DNA of 64,000 nucleotides from contig NZ_UETB01000007.1 in NCBI RefSeq assembly GCF_900116375.1, positions 1 through 64,000 on the forward strand. Direction: 5' to 3'. The stretch is from Georgenia satyanarayanai (lineage in GTDB: Bacteria > Actinomycetota > Actinomycetes > Actinomycetales > Actinomycetaceae). This document shows positions 26,957-35,659 of this stretch, one piece after another. Position 1 is the first letter of the stretch, and each line of letters begins with the position of its first letter. A model generated the notes under the pieces. The model was not told the origin of the DNA. It saw nothing but the letters and a program-made list of their open reading frames with translations, and made no database searches. The position numbers were made by a program, and so were the translations under genes.

Positions 26957-27982
26957 ATGAACGCACCACTGACGCCACGACGTTCCCCCGTGATGGCGGA
27001 CGTCGCCGCGCGCGCCGGGGTGTCCCACCAGACGGTCTCCCGGGTGCTCAACTCCCCCGCGCTGGTGCGGCCGGCCACCCGCGACCGGGTGCGCCGCGCG
27101 ATCGCCGACCTCGGCTACCGGCGCAACCTGTCCGCGCGTGCCCTGGCGACGAACCGGAGCCAGCTCATCGGCGTGGTCACGCCGGGGGTGACGCTCTTCG
27201 GCCCGAGCCACGCGACGACGGCGATCCAGCACGCCGCCCGCGCCGCCGGGTACGCGAGCGTGACCGCCGCGATCGAGGACGCGACGGCGAGCCCGCACGA
27301 GGTCCTCGAGTTCTTCCTCGACCTGCGCGTCGACGGGATCGTCGTCGTGGCGCCCACCGTGGCGACCGCCGAGGCGGCCCACGGGCTGGCCGTCTCGCTG
27401 CCCGTCGTCGTCATCTCCGCCGACCAGCCCGCTCCCGGGCCCCTGCACCTGGTGACGATCGACCACCGACAGGGAGCGCGCGACGCGACCGCCCACCTCG
27501 TGGGGCTCGGGCACCGGCACGTCGCGCACGTCGCCGGGCCGGCCGACTGGTTCGAGGCCCGGGCGCGCGTGGAGGGGTGGCGCTCCCAGCTCCGCGACGC
27601 CGGTCTGCGCGTCCCCGACGTCGTCGAGGGAGGCTGGGACGCGGGCCAGGGGTACGCCGCCGGGCAGCGGCTCCTCGCGCAGGCCGATGTCCCGACGGCG
27701 GTCTTCGCCGCGAACGACCACCTGGCCCTCGGCCTCCTGCGCGCCTTCGACGACGCCGGCCTGCGCGTGCCCGACGACGTCGCCGTCGTCGGGTACGACG
27801 ACGTCCCCGGCTCGGCCTTCTACGGACCGCCCCTGACGACGGTGCGCCAGCCCTTCGACGAGGTCGGGACCCAGGCGATCGACACGCTCGTGGCGGTCCT
27901 CGCGGGCGCGACCCCGGCCCCGTCGTCGAGCAGGCCGGAGCTGGTGGTCCGGGCGTCCTCGGGGCCCCACGTCCCGCGGTGA
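26957..27982 (+). CDS. LacI family regulator, probable arabinose repressor
   Basis: 341 residues from ATG 26957 (AGGGGT upstream). HTH VMADVAARAGVSHQTVSRV at the N-terminus, hinge ARALATNRS, then a sugar-binding-type effector domain (LIGVVTPGVTLFGPSH) ending LTTVRQPFDEVGTQAIDTL. It diverges from the ytfQ-like operon, with operators in between, and araDA lies just beyond on the other strand with a related operator. Its paralog at 36762-37802 shares the whole recognition helix. A pentose effector is inferred from context. Confidence 0.92.
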   Translation: MNAPLTPRRSPVMADVAARAGVSHQTVSRVLNSPALVRPATRDRVRRAIADLGYRRNLSARALATNRSQLIGVVTPGVTLFGPSHATTAIQHAARAAGYASVTAAIEDATASPHEVLEFFLDLRVDGIVVVAPTVATAEAAHGLAVSLPVVVISADQPAPGPLHLVTIDHRQGARDATAHLVGLGHRHVAHVAGPADWFEARARVEGWRSQLRDAGLRVPDVVEGGWDAGQGYAAGQRLLAQADVPTAVFAANDHLALGLLRAFDDAGLRVPDDVAVVGYDDVPGSAFYGPPLTTVRQPFDEVGTQAIDTLVAVLAGATPAPSSSRPELVVRASSGPHVPR

Positions 27983-27999
27983 GCGCCCGGTTCCCGCGC

Positions 28000-28033
28000 G
28001 AGAGGGGCCGGCCCGGGCGGGCCGGCCCCTCTC
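28000..28033. terminator. Bidirectional terminator between LacI and araA
   Basis: A 16-bp perfect stem with a 2-base gap at its tip between convergent genes, almost the same sequence as the hairpin at 14183-14220. Confidence 0.8.
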
Positions 28034-28046
28034 TCGTGCGGTCTCG

Positions 28047-29555
28047 CTACAGGCCCTGGGCCAGGCGGTAGTAGGCGAGGTTGAGGCGCAGCTCGTCACG
28101 GAAGGCCCGCGCCGAGGTGTCCTCGTCGATGACGGCGAGCTCGATGCCGGCGATGGTGGCGAGGTCGTCGAAGGCCTCGATGCCCAGCGCCGTCGACATC
28201 ACGGTGTGGTGGGCTCCCCCGGCGGTGAGCCAGCACTCCGCGGAGGTGGCGAAGTCGGGGCGCGGCTCCCACACGGCGCAGGCGACGGGCAGGTGGGGCA
28301 GCTCCTCGTCCGGCTCGACGACGTCGACGACGTTCGCGGTGAGGCGGAAGCGCTCGCGCAGGTCGGCGAGGGAGACGAGGACGGCCGGGCCGGGGTCCGC
28401 GGTGAACTTGAGGCGGACCGGGTCCTCGCGGTCACCGATGCCGAGCGGGTGGATCTCCAGGGACGCCCGCTCCTCGGTGAGGGTCGGGCAGATCTCGAGC
28501 ATGTGGGCGCCGAGGATCTTCTCCCGCCCCGGGGTCAGCTCGTAGGTGTAGTCCTCCATGAGCGAGGCGCCGCCGGGCAGTCCGTAGCCCATGACCTTGG
28601 CCACGCGCACGAGGATCGCCGTCTTCCAGTCGCCCTCGGCGCCGAAGCCGTAGCCGTCGGCCATGAGGCGCTGGACGGCCAGGCCGGGCAGCTGGCGCAG
28701 CCCGCCGAGGTCCTGGAAGTTGGTGGTGAAGGCGGTGAAGCCGCCACCCTCGAGAAAGGCGCGCAGCGCGAGCTCCTGGCGCGCGCCGTAGCGCAGCGAC
28801 TCGCGGCGCTCCCCGCCGGCCCTGAGCTCGGGCACGACGTCGTACAGCTCGTCGTACTCGGCGACGAGCGCGTCGATCGCGGACTCCTCCACGGCCTCGA
28901 CCCGCTCGACGAGGTCGTTGACGCCCCAGGTGTTGATCGAGACGCCGAGCGCGATCTCCGCCTCGGTCTTGTCCCCCTCGGTGACGGCGACGTCGCGCAT
29001 GTTGTCGCCGAAGCGGGCCACGCGCATGTGCTGCAGCGCGTCCCAGCCGGCGGCCGCACGGGCCCAGGTGGCGATCTTGTCGCGCACCGGCTCGTGGCTG
29101 GCGTGCCCGACGACGGTCTTGCGCGCCACACCCATCCGGGTGGCGAGGTAGGCGAACTCCCGGTCGCCGTGCGCCGCCTGGTTGAGGTTCATGAAGTCCA
29201 TGTCGATCGTGGACCACGGCAGCGCGAGGTTGGCCTGGGTGTGGAGGTGGAGGATCGGCTTGTCCAGCGCGTCGAGGCCGAGGATCCACATCTTCGCCGG
29301 GGAGAAGGTGTGCATCCACACGATGACGCCGAGGCAGCTGGGGTCCGCGTTCGCCGCGCGCGCGGTCTCCCGGATGGCGTCCCGGTCCTTCATCGTGCCC
29401 TTGAGCACGATCCGCACGGGGATCTGCGCGGCCTCGTCGAGCGTGGCGACGATCTGCGCCGACTGCTCGGCCACCTGGGCCAGCGTGTCCTCGCCGTAGA
29501 GGTCCTGGCTCCCGGTGAGGAACCAGATCTCCTTGCCCTCGAAGGGGTTGTCCAT
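28047..29555 (-). CDS. araA: L-arabinose isomerase
   Basis: 502 residues, the normal length, from ATG 29555; AGGAGAG lies inside the end of araD and only two bases separate the genes. Interconverts L-arabinose and L-ribulose in the cytoplasm using a divalent metal. The four metal/active-site segments are present: [25 protein letters not shown] and [10 protein letters not shown], corresponding to E306, E333, H350 and H450 of the E. coli enzyme. Second gene of an araD-araA operon that, unlike araBDA operons, lacks a ribulokinase. Confidence 0.97.
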   Translation of the reverse strand: MDNPFEGKEIWFLTGSQDLYGEDTLAQVAEQSAQIVATLDEAAQIPVRIVLKGTMKDRDAIRETARAANADPSCLGVIVWMHTFSPAKMWILGLDALDKPILHLHTQANLALPWSTIDMDFMNLNQAAHGDREFAYLATRMGVARKTVVGHASHEPVRDKIATWARAAAGWDALQHMRVARFGDNMRDVAVTEGDKTEAEIALGVSINTWGVNDLVERVEAVEESAIDALVAEYDELYDVVPELRAGGERRESLRYGARQELALRAFLEGGGFTAFTTNFQDLGGLRQLPGLAVQRLMADGYGFGAEGDWKTAILVRVAKVMGYGLPGGASLMEDYTYELTPGREKILGAHMLEICPTLTEERASLEIHPLGIGDREDPVRLKFTADPGPAVLVSLADLRERFRLTANVVDVVEPDEELPHLPVACAVWEPRPDFATSAECWLTAGGAHHTVMSTALGIEAFDDLATIAGIELAVIDEDTSARAFRDELRLNLAYYRLAQGL

Positions 29556-29557
29556 GT

Positions 29558-30283
29558 TCAGCTCTCCTGCTCGTCGTCGTCGGCGTGCTGGCCGTAGACG
29601 TTCTGGTAACGGTCGTAGAGGCGGTCGATGTCGGCCTGGTCCATCGGGATCGGGGTGCCGAGCTGGCGGGCCAGGAACGTCGTCCGGGCCACCTCCTCGA
29701 CCATGACGGCAGCCTTGACGGCGGCGCGGGCGTCCTTGCCGATGGTGAAGGGCCCGTGGTTCTGCATGAGCACCGCCGGGGAGCGCGAGTCGCGCAGCGT
29801 CTCGACGATGCCGCGGCCGATGGAGTCGTCACCGATGAGCGCGAAGGGGCCGATCGGGACCGGGCCGCCGAACTCGTCGGCCATCATCGTCAGCGTGCAC
29901 GGCACCGGCTCGCCCACCGCCGCCCACGCCGTGGCGTAGGGCGAGTGGGTGTGGACGACGCCGCCCACCTCGGGCATGTGCCGGTAGACGTAGGCGTGCG
30001 CGGCGGTGTCGGACGAGGGCTGCAGGTGGGCCGCGGTGCCGTCGTTGATCTTCGTGCCGTCCAGCTCGCACACGACCATGACGTCCGGGGCGAGCTCGTC
30101 GTAGGAGACGCCGGACGGCTTGATGACGAACAGGTCGGTGCCCGGCACGCGCTGGGAGACGTTGCCGGCGGTCCACACGACCAGCCCGTTGCGCGGCAGC
30201 TCGGCATGGAGGGAGGCGACGATGCCGCGCGTGTTGGCCACCGCCTCCTGCTGCTCGGCCGTGAGGTCGGTCAGCGCTCTCAT
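29558..30283 (-). CDS. araD: L-ribulose-5-phosphate 4-epimerase
   Basis: 241 residues from ATG 30283, behind GGAGGG. Converts L-ribulose-5-phosphate to D-xylulose-5-phosphate, linking arabinose to the pentose phosphate or phosphoketolase route. Class II aldolase/epimerase zinc ligands are visible: H111 and H113 in [11 protein letters not shown] and H176 in QNHGPF; substrate-binding segments [18 protein letters not shown] and SSDTAAH (D92) are in place. The leader contains a LacI-type operator at 30376-30389. Confidence 0.96.
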   Translation of the reverse strand: MRALTDLTAEQQEAVANTRGIVASLHAELPRNGLVVWTAGNVSQRVPGTDLFVIKPSGVSYDELAPDVMVVCELDGTKINDGTAAHLQPSSDTAAHAYVYRHMPEVGGVVHTHSPYATAWAAVGEPVPCTLTMMADEFGGPVPIGPFALIGDDSIGRGIVETLRDSRSPAVLMQNHGPFTIGKDARAAVKAAVMVEEVARTTFLARQLGTPIPMDQADIDRLYDRYQNVYGQHADDDEQES

Positions 30284-30375
30284 CGCGCGCCCTCCCTCGT
30301 GCCGGTGACGGAGGTGGTTGTGCTGGGAGTCATGCGTGTCCTCACGTTTCGTCGTCATCGACCCATCGCCGACGA

Positions 30376-30389
30376 TGTTACCGCTCACA
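30376..30389. promoter_or_regulatory. LacI/AraR-type operator before araDA (TGTTACCGCTCACA)
   Basis: Matches 12 of 14 positions of TGTTAGCGCTAACA, and flanking GA/TC extend the symmetry. It lies 93 bases before araD, consistent with control by the same regulator as the YtfQ-type operon. Confidence 0.6.
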
Positions 30390-30398
30390 TCACGATTT

Positions 30399-30471
30399 GC
30401 CGAGTACGCACATCCGGTCACTGCGGACGCCCGGGAATGCGCGTCCCTACGACCGGATGTGCGTACTCGGC
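30399..30471. repeat. Perfect 21-bp inverted repeat with nested inner stem
   Basis: Arms 30399-30419 and 30451-30471 are exact reverse complements (arm begins GCCGAGTACGCACATCC). The 31-base spacer holds a second stem, GGACGC (30424-30429) with GCGTCC (30441-30446). It lies between the GH127 stop and the araD leader. It could be a terminator, a REP-like palindrome or a small mobile-element remnant. Confidence 0.8.
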
Positions 30472-30502
30472 GTGGGGTGGGTGGGTGGGGGGGTGGGGGG
30501 GG
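30472..30502 (+). other. G-rich tract (C-rich in the GH127 transcript)
   Basis: A run of GGGG/GGG blocks separated by single T bases between the inverted repeat and the GH127 stop codon. The + strand fits a G-quadruplex pattern; the opposite-strand transcript is C-rich and G-poor, like a Rho-loading site. Confidence 0.6.
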
Positions 30503-32413
30503 TCAGGCTTCGGGGATCCAGACGCGCATGGTCGAGGGGCCGCGGTTGCCCCAGCGGTGGTAGGGCACGAGCGGGACCAGTCCAGCGTCCCTGACCGTGT
30601 CCGGGTGCGTCGGCTCGGTCACGAACGGCCAGTCGCGCTCGGCTGCGGCCGCGGTGCGGACCCGCACGAGCACCTGGCCGTCGCGCTCCACCGGGGCCGA
30701 CCCGACCTCGACGGCGGCGAGGTTGACGTCCTCGCCCAGGTCGGTGGACTCCAGGGCCATGACGAGCGGGCCCCGCTCGACGGCCACCTGGCCGCGCACG
30801 GCGTCCACGCGCGGGTCGGCCCACGTCCACCGGGCCCGCACGGGCAGGTCGAGCTCGACGACGTCGCCGGCCCGGAAGGCGCGGCGCACCTCGGCGTAGC
30901 CGGGCATGACCGTCGTCTCGGCCCCGTCGACGCGGAGCACCGCGCCGTCGGTGGCCCAGCCGGGGACACGCACGCGCAGCGTCCAGGGGCGGGTGGCGTC
31001 CTCGCGGACGGTGACGCGCACCCGGCCGTCGTGCGGGTAGTCCGTCGCGACGTCCAGGGCCACCGGGCAGCCGTCGGGCAGCGTGGTGCGGACCTCGCTG
31101 GTGGCGAGCTGCTGGAGCTGGACGCCCTCGTCGTCGGCCGTCGCCACGTACGTGCCGAAGGAGGCGACGGTCCGGGCCACGTTCGTGGGGCAGCACGAGA
31201 CGGCGAACCAGGGCGCCCGCAGGCTCGAGGCGGCACGCGGGGCCACCTCGTCGGCGGCCGCCGTGGTGCCCGGCTCCCGCTGGTGGAGCGTGTTCGTGTA
31301 GAAGAAGCCGTGCCCGTCCTCCGACGGCGAGGTGGCGACGACGTTGAGCAGCACCCGCTCGACGAGGTCGGCGTGGGCGGGGTCACCGGTGGCGAGGAGC
31401 AGCCGCTCGCCCACCATCGCGGCGCCGACGCCGGCGCAGGTCTCGGAGTAGGCGCGGTCCGAGGGGAGCTCGAAGTCGTCACCGAAGGCCTCGCCCTCGT
31501 GGTGGGCCCCCATGCCGCCGGTGAGGTAGGTGCGGCGGGCGACGGTGCGGCTCATCTGGCGCGTGACGGCCCCGAGCAGCTCCTCGTCACCGGTCTCCAC
31601 GGCGACGTCGATCGCGCCGGCGGCGAGGTACAGCGCTCGCACGGCGTGCCCGCGGAGCACCTCGGCCTCGCGGACGGGGACGTCCTCCTGGAAGTACTCC
31701 GGGCCGAACCAGATCTCCCCGAGGCGCCCGTGGCCGCGGCGCTCGACGAACAGGCGCGCCTGGTCGAGGTACCTGCGCTCCCCCGTGTAGCGGGCGAGCT
31801 CGGCCAGGGCCGGCTCGATCTCGGGGTGTCCGCAGATCGTGTCGAGCCCGTCGGGGCCGAAGGTCTCGCACACGTGGTCGGCGGCGCGGATCGCGATCTC
31901 GACGAATCGGTCGCGTCCGTGCGTGCGGCCGCGGGCGACACCGGCCTGGATGAGGTGTCCGAAGCAGTAGAGCTCGTGGCCCCACTCCATGTCGCTGTAG
32001 CGCGGCTGCTGGCCGGGGCGGCCGAAGTGGGTGTTGAGGTAGCCGTCCTCCTCCTGGACCGGCTCGATGCGGTCGACGAGAGCCTCGAAGCGGGCCTCGA
32101 GCTCGGCGTCGCCGGTACGCCCGATCTCCCAGGCCATCGCCTCCATGAGCTTGTACACGTCGGAGTCGGCGAACTCCCGGCCCTGGCGGTCGGCGGGCAG
32201 GCGGCCCTCGACGGCCGCGTCGAAGTTCCCGATCCACCCGACGCGCTCCATCCAGTCCTCGGCGTGGCGGATCATCACGGTGGCGTTCCGCTGCTGGAAG
32301 TCGCTCCAGAACCCGCCGGTGACGCGGACCTCGTGGAGGTCGAGCGGTCGCAGGGCGCCGGTCGAGGGCGAGACGGGCAGCGCGCGGGCCTGCGTGTCGT
32401 GGCCTGTGGGCAT
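30503..32413 (-). CDS. GH127 beta-L-arabinofuranosidase (second copy)
   Basis: 636 residues from ATG 32413 (AAGGAG upstream). No signal peptide, so cytoplasmic. Conserved catalytic set as in the first copy: acidic residue in GEAFGDD, AYSETCAG sixteen residues later, and SCCPTN. The body aligns with the 6132-8093 protein almost throughout (for example YKLMEAMAWE, RYSDMEWGHELYCFGHL, VNLAAVEV near the end), but differs enough that the two probably serve different linkages or oligosaccharides. Last gene of the second binding-protein/permease operon. Confidence 0.9.
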   Translation of the reverse strand: MPTGHDTQARALPVSPSTGALRPLDLHEVRVTGGFWSDFQQRNATVMIRHAEDWMERVGWIGNFDAAVEGRLPADRQGREFADSDVYKLMEAMAWEIGRTGDAELEARFEALVDRIEPVQEEDGYLNTHFGRPGQQPRYSDMEWGHELYCFGHLIQAGVARGRTHGRDRFVEIAIRAADHVCETFGPDGLDTICGHPEIEPALAELARYTGERRYLDQARLFVERRGHGRLGEIWFGPEYFQEDVPVREAEVLRGHAVRALYLAAGAIDVAVETGDEELLGAVTRQMSRTVARRTYLTGGMGAHHEGEAFGDDFELPSDRAYSETCAGVGAAMVGERLLLATGDPAHADLVERVLLNVVATSPSEDGHGFFYTNTLHQREPGTTAAADEVAPRAASSLRAPWFAVSCCPTNVARTVASFGTYVATADDEGVQLQQLATSEVRTTLPDGCPVALDVATDYPHDGRVRVTVREDATRPWTLRVRVPGWATDGAVLRVDGAETTVMPGYAEVRRAFRAGDVVELDLPVRARWTWADPRVDAVRGQVAVERGPLVMALESTDLGEDVNLAAVEVGSAPVERDGQVLVRVRTAAAAERDWPFVTEPTHPDTVRDAGLVPLVPYHRWGNRGPSTMRVWIPEA

Positions 32414-32454
32414 GGCGGTACCAACTCCTTGTGAGAGGGCGTGCGAGGGGTGGG

Positions 32455-33270
32455 CTACTTGACGGCGCCGACGGTCAGGCCGTCGCGGAGAAGTCGGTAG
32501 CTGAGGGCGTAGACGACGAGGATCGGCAGGGACGTGAGGACGGCCAGGGCCATGAGGCCGGGCCAGTCGATCCCGAAGGCGCCGACCTGCTGGGCGACGA
32601 GCGCGCTCAGCGGGTAGGTGCCCGGGGAGAGGAAGAGGTTGACCGCGTAGAGGAACTCACCCCACGCGAGCATGAAGACGAGCGTCCCGGTGGTGGCGAC
32701 ACCGTTGCGGGCGACGGGCAGCACGATCCGCCCGAAGGTGCGGAGGAGGTTCGCCCCGTCCAGCGAGGCTGCCTCCTCCAGCGACATCGGCACGGCCCGG
32801 AAGAACGGCCGCATGAGCATGACCGCGAAGGGCGTGAGGAGCGCGGTGTCGGCGACGATGACGCCGAGCGTGCTGTCGAGCAGGCCCCAGCTCCCGAACA
32901 CCTGGAACAGCGGGATGACGTTGGCCGTCTGCGGGAGCATCTGCAGGACGATGAGCAGCGCGAGGCCGACGGAGGTGATGAGACCGCTGGTGCGGGCCAG
33001 TGCGTACGCGGCGGGGATGCCGATGAGGAGGACGAGCGCCGTCGTCCCGACCGCGATGACGACCGACTGGCGCAGCGCGACGAACAGGTCGGGGCCCAGC
33101 ACCCCCACGTACGCCTCGGTGACGGGGCGGAACAGGAGGGTGGCGTCGCTGCTGAAGACGTCCCCGCTGGACTTGAAGGACGTGAGGACGATCCACAGGA
33201 GCGGGACGCCGTACAGGAGTGCCAGGACGATCTTGATGCCGGTGGTGACCGGCCCTGCCTTCATGCTCAT
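32455..33270 (-). CDS. Carbohydrate ABC transporter permease, MalG type (operon 2)
   Basis: 271 residues from ATG 33270 (MSMKAG), four bases inside the preceding permease gene. Six membrane segments and EEAASLDGANLLRTFGRIV as the EAA loop. Completes the second CUT1 importer; the GH127 gene follows after a 41-base gap, so the importer and enzyme should share a substrate. Confidence 0.93.
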   Translation of the reverse strand: MSMKAGPVTTGIKIVLALLYGVPLLWIVLTSFKSSGDVFSSDATLLFRPVTEAYVGVLGPDLFVALRQSVVIAVGTTALVLLIGIPAAYALARTSGLITSVGLALLIVLQMLPQTANVIPLFQVFGSWGLLDSTLGVIVADTALLTPFAVMLMRPFFRAVPMSLEEAASLDGANLLRTFGRIVLPVARNGVATTGTLVFMLAWGEFLYAVNLFLSPGTYPLSALVAQQVGAFGIDWPGLMALAVLTSLPILVVYALSYRLLRDGLTVGAVK

Positions 33271-34202
33271 GACTCGCTCTCCTCCCGGCGGATGCTGCGG
33301 ACGTAGACGAGGGCCAGGACGACGACGAGGAGCACGGTGATGACCGACGTCGCCGATCCCAGGCCGAAGTCGTAGCGACCGAAGGCCTGGAGGTAGCCCA
33401 GGAAGGGCAGGGTGGTCGTCGCCGAGCCCGGCCCGCCGTAGGTCATGACGTAGATGTAGTCGAAGCTGCGGAAGCCGAAGACGATGGTGAGGACGAGCAG
33501 CACCATGGCGGTGGGACGGGCGGCGGGGATCATGATGTGGCGGATCTCCTGCCACCTGTTCGCGCCGTCGAGCGAGGCGGCCTCGAAGACCTCCGGGGAG
33601 ATGTTCATGAGCGCGGCCCGGAAGACGAGGGCGTTGAACGGGATGACGGCCCAGGCGTTGACGAAGGCGACCGCCCACAGCGCCCACTGCGGGTCGTAGA
33701 GGAAGGGCAGCGCCGTCTCCGTGAGCCCGAGTGCGCGGGCGGCCATGTTGAGGAGGCCCGCGTCGGCGAGGAGGAACTTCCACACGCTGCCGTTGACGAC
33801 GGGCGGCAGCGCCCAGACGAACACCATGACGGCGAGGACCGCTGCGGACCACCAGCCGGTGGTCCGCAGCGCGATGGCCGCCGCGAGCCCGCCGACCATG
33901 CCGACGACCGTGACGAAGAGGACGAAGACGAGCGTGCGCAGCAGGGCGCCTGTCGTCTCGCCGGACTCGAAGCCGGCGCGGAAGTTCTCCAGGCCGCTGA
34001 ACACCCAGTCGGTGTTGAGCGTCGCCGACGTGACGTCGCTCAGGCTCATCGACACGAGCGTGTACAGCGGGTAGATCGAGAACAGGGCGAAGAAGACCGC
34101 CGCTGGGACGAGGAAGGCGTACCGCGTGTTCCGCACCCGCGCGGGCCGCGCGGAGGTACGGCCACGACGGCGGGGAGGCGCCGGTACCGGGGTGATCGTC
34201 AT
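33267..34202 (-). CDS. Carbohydrate ABC transporter permease, MalF type (operon 2)
   Basis: 311 residues from ATG 34202. Basic Pro/Arg-rich N-terminus, first helix about 28-48, EAA loop FEAASLDGANRWQEIRHIM and conserved YVMTYGGPGSAT. Functions with the MalG-type partner; again no ATPase gene is present in the operon. Confidence 0.93.
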   Translation of the reverse strand: MTITPVPAPPRRRGRTSARPARVRNTRYAFLVPAAVFFALFSIYPLYTLVSMSLSDVTSATLNTDWVFSGLENFRAGFESGETTGALLRTLVFVLFVTVVGMVGGLAAAIALRTTGWWSAAVLAVMVFVWALPPVVNGSVWKFLLADAGLLNMAARALGLTETALPFLYDPQWALWAVAFVNAWAVIPFNALVFRAALMNISPEVFEAASLDGANRWQEIRHIMIPAARPTAMVLLVLTIVFGFRSFDYIYVMTYGGPGSATTTLPFLGYLQAFGRYDFGLGSATSVITVLLVVVLALVYVRSIRREESES

Positions 34203-34254
34203 GTCAGTCCATGCCTCTCACGTGTTGTTGTCGACATCAGCGCCTCCCCCTCGG

Positions 34255-35511
34255 TCAGTTGATGAGGCCCTGGAGCTGGCCGACGACCTGCGCCGCAGCC
34301 GCCTCGGGGTCGGTCTGCCCGGCGAGCGCCGCGCTCCACGCCTGGCCCACGGCGGCCTGGACGTCGGCGACGGCCTCCGGCGGGATGACCGACGCCGGGT
34401 AGTTTGTGCCGCGCTCGTTGAGGGTCTGGGCGAAGGGCTGGAGCAGCTCGTCGGCGGTCACGCTCTCCTCCTGGGAGGCGTCGGCGCGCGAGGGGATGGA
34501 CCCGACGTTCTCCTGGGCGAGGAGCTGGCCGTCGTAGTCGAGGTAGGTCGACCGGAGGTACTCCCAGGCGAGGTCGGGGTTCTGGGCGTTGGCGCCGATG
34601 GCCTGGCCCTCACCGCCGAGGTACACCTGGCCGCTCTCGTCCAGGGGCAGCGGGACGACGCCGTACTCGAAGTCGGCGTCCGCCGCGGCGGCGCCCATCT
34701 GCCAGTTGCCGTTCTCCGCGAAGGCGACGCCACCGGCGGTGAACTGCTGGAAGGGGACGGTCTGGTCCCAGGTGACGGCCTCCTGGGAGAGGTAGCCCTC
34801 GTCGATCCAGCCGCGCACGCGGCCGAAGCCCTCGGCGAGGGCGGCCTCGTCGAGGTTCTCGTAGTCGAACCCGGCGCTGCTCAGCCAGGGGTAGGCCTGC
34901 CACTCGCCCTGGGACTGGGGCAGGGCGGACAGGGTGATGCCGCGGTGGCCGGCCTCGACGGCGGCGGCCATGGCGGACTCGAGCTCCTCCATCGTCGTGG
35001 GCGGCTCGACGCCGATCTCCTCGAGGATGTCGGCGTTGTACCAGAGGCCGAGGAGGTTGACGTAGCCCTGGACGGCATAGGTGGACCCGTCCATGCCGTG
35101 GAGGACGGCGTCGGGGAACTGGTCGGCGTCCTCGAAGTCGGCCCAGTGGTCGTCGAGCGGGGCGAGCGCGCCGGCCATCGCCAGGGTGCTCCACTCCGCG
35201 CCGTTGAAGACGATGACGTCGGGGCCCTGCCCGGCGCCGGCGGCGGAGACCACCTTGGAGTTCATCTGGTCGTAGGGCTGGAACACGTTGTTGACGGTGA
35301 CGCCCTCGTGCTCCGCGGAGAACTTCTCCGCGTACGCGTCCATCAGCGCGACCTGGTTGTCCTCGCTGAAGTAGTGCCACACGGTGAGCTCGTTGGAGTC
35401 ACCACCGGTGGCGGCGTCGTCGGCGTCGCCCCCTCCGCCGCACGCGGCCAGGGTCAGTGCCAGGACCGCGGTGGCCCCCACCATCGCGCGCCTCGTGAAC
35501 TGGGTCGTCAT
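34255..35511 (-). CDS. Extracellular sugar-binding lipoprotein of CUT1 importer 2
   Basis: 418 residues from ATG 35511 (AGAGGG upstream); the frame extends upstream to 35592 but without a ribosome site. Twin-basic start (TRRAMVG) and lipobox LTLAAC, then a Gly/Asp tether. Family-1 binding-protein body with WHYFSEDNQ, GPDVIVFNGAEW, LGLWYNADILEEIGVEPPTT and FAENGNWQMG. First gene of the operon and divergent from a LacI regulator. Ligand unknown; the GH127 partner suggests beta-arabinofuranosyl oligosaccharides. Confidence 0.93.
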   Translation of the reverse strand: MTTQFTRRAMVGATAVLALTLAACGGGGDADDAATGGDSNELTVWHYFSEDNQVALMDAYAEKFSAEHEGVTVNNVFQPYDQMNSKVVSAAGAGQGPDVIVFNGAEWSTLAMAGALAPLDDHWADFEDADQFPDAVLHGMDGSTYAVQGYVNLLGLWYNADILEEIGVEPPTTMEELESAMAAAVEAGHRGITLSALPQSQGEWQAYPWLSSAGFDYENLDEAALAEGFGRVRGWIDEGYLSQEAVTWDQTVPFQQFTAGGVAFAENGNWQMGAAAADADFEYGVVPLPLDESGQVYLGGEGQAIGANAQNPDLAWEYLRSTYLDYDGQLLAQENVGSIPSRADASQEESVTADELLQPFAQTLNERGTNYPASVIPPEAVADVQAAVGQAWSAALAGQTDPEAAAAQVVGQLQGLIN

Positions 35512-35555
35512 TGCACCCTCTCCTCCTCCGGGCGGACCCGGATCCCATGTGGGGT

Positions 35556-35586
35556 CGGTACGGAAACGTACCGAAATGGTTTTCGG
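35556..35586. promoter_or_regulatory. Overlapping inverted repeats in the divergent operon 2 / lacI promoter
   Basis: CGGTAC-N6-GTACCG (35556-35573) and CCGAAATGGTTTTCGG (35571-35586, perfect 6-base arms) lie between the binding-protein start (35511) and the LacI start (35660). They differ from the other two operator families and are candidate sites for the LacI at 35660-36685. Confidence 0.55.
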
Positions 35587-35659
35587 ATGCACCGTAGCAC
35601 GGCACCTGGGTCAGATTTCAAGGCTAGGATGACGACGGTTTCATCCGTGAGGAGGCGAT

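Noticed and set aside
30472-30502. Functional G-quadruplex asserted outright
   Set aside because: Pattern fits but nothing shows it forms; a C-rich Rho-loading segment on the transcript explains it as well.
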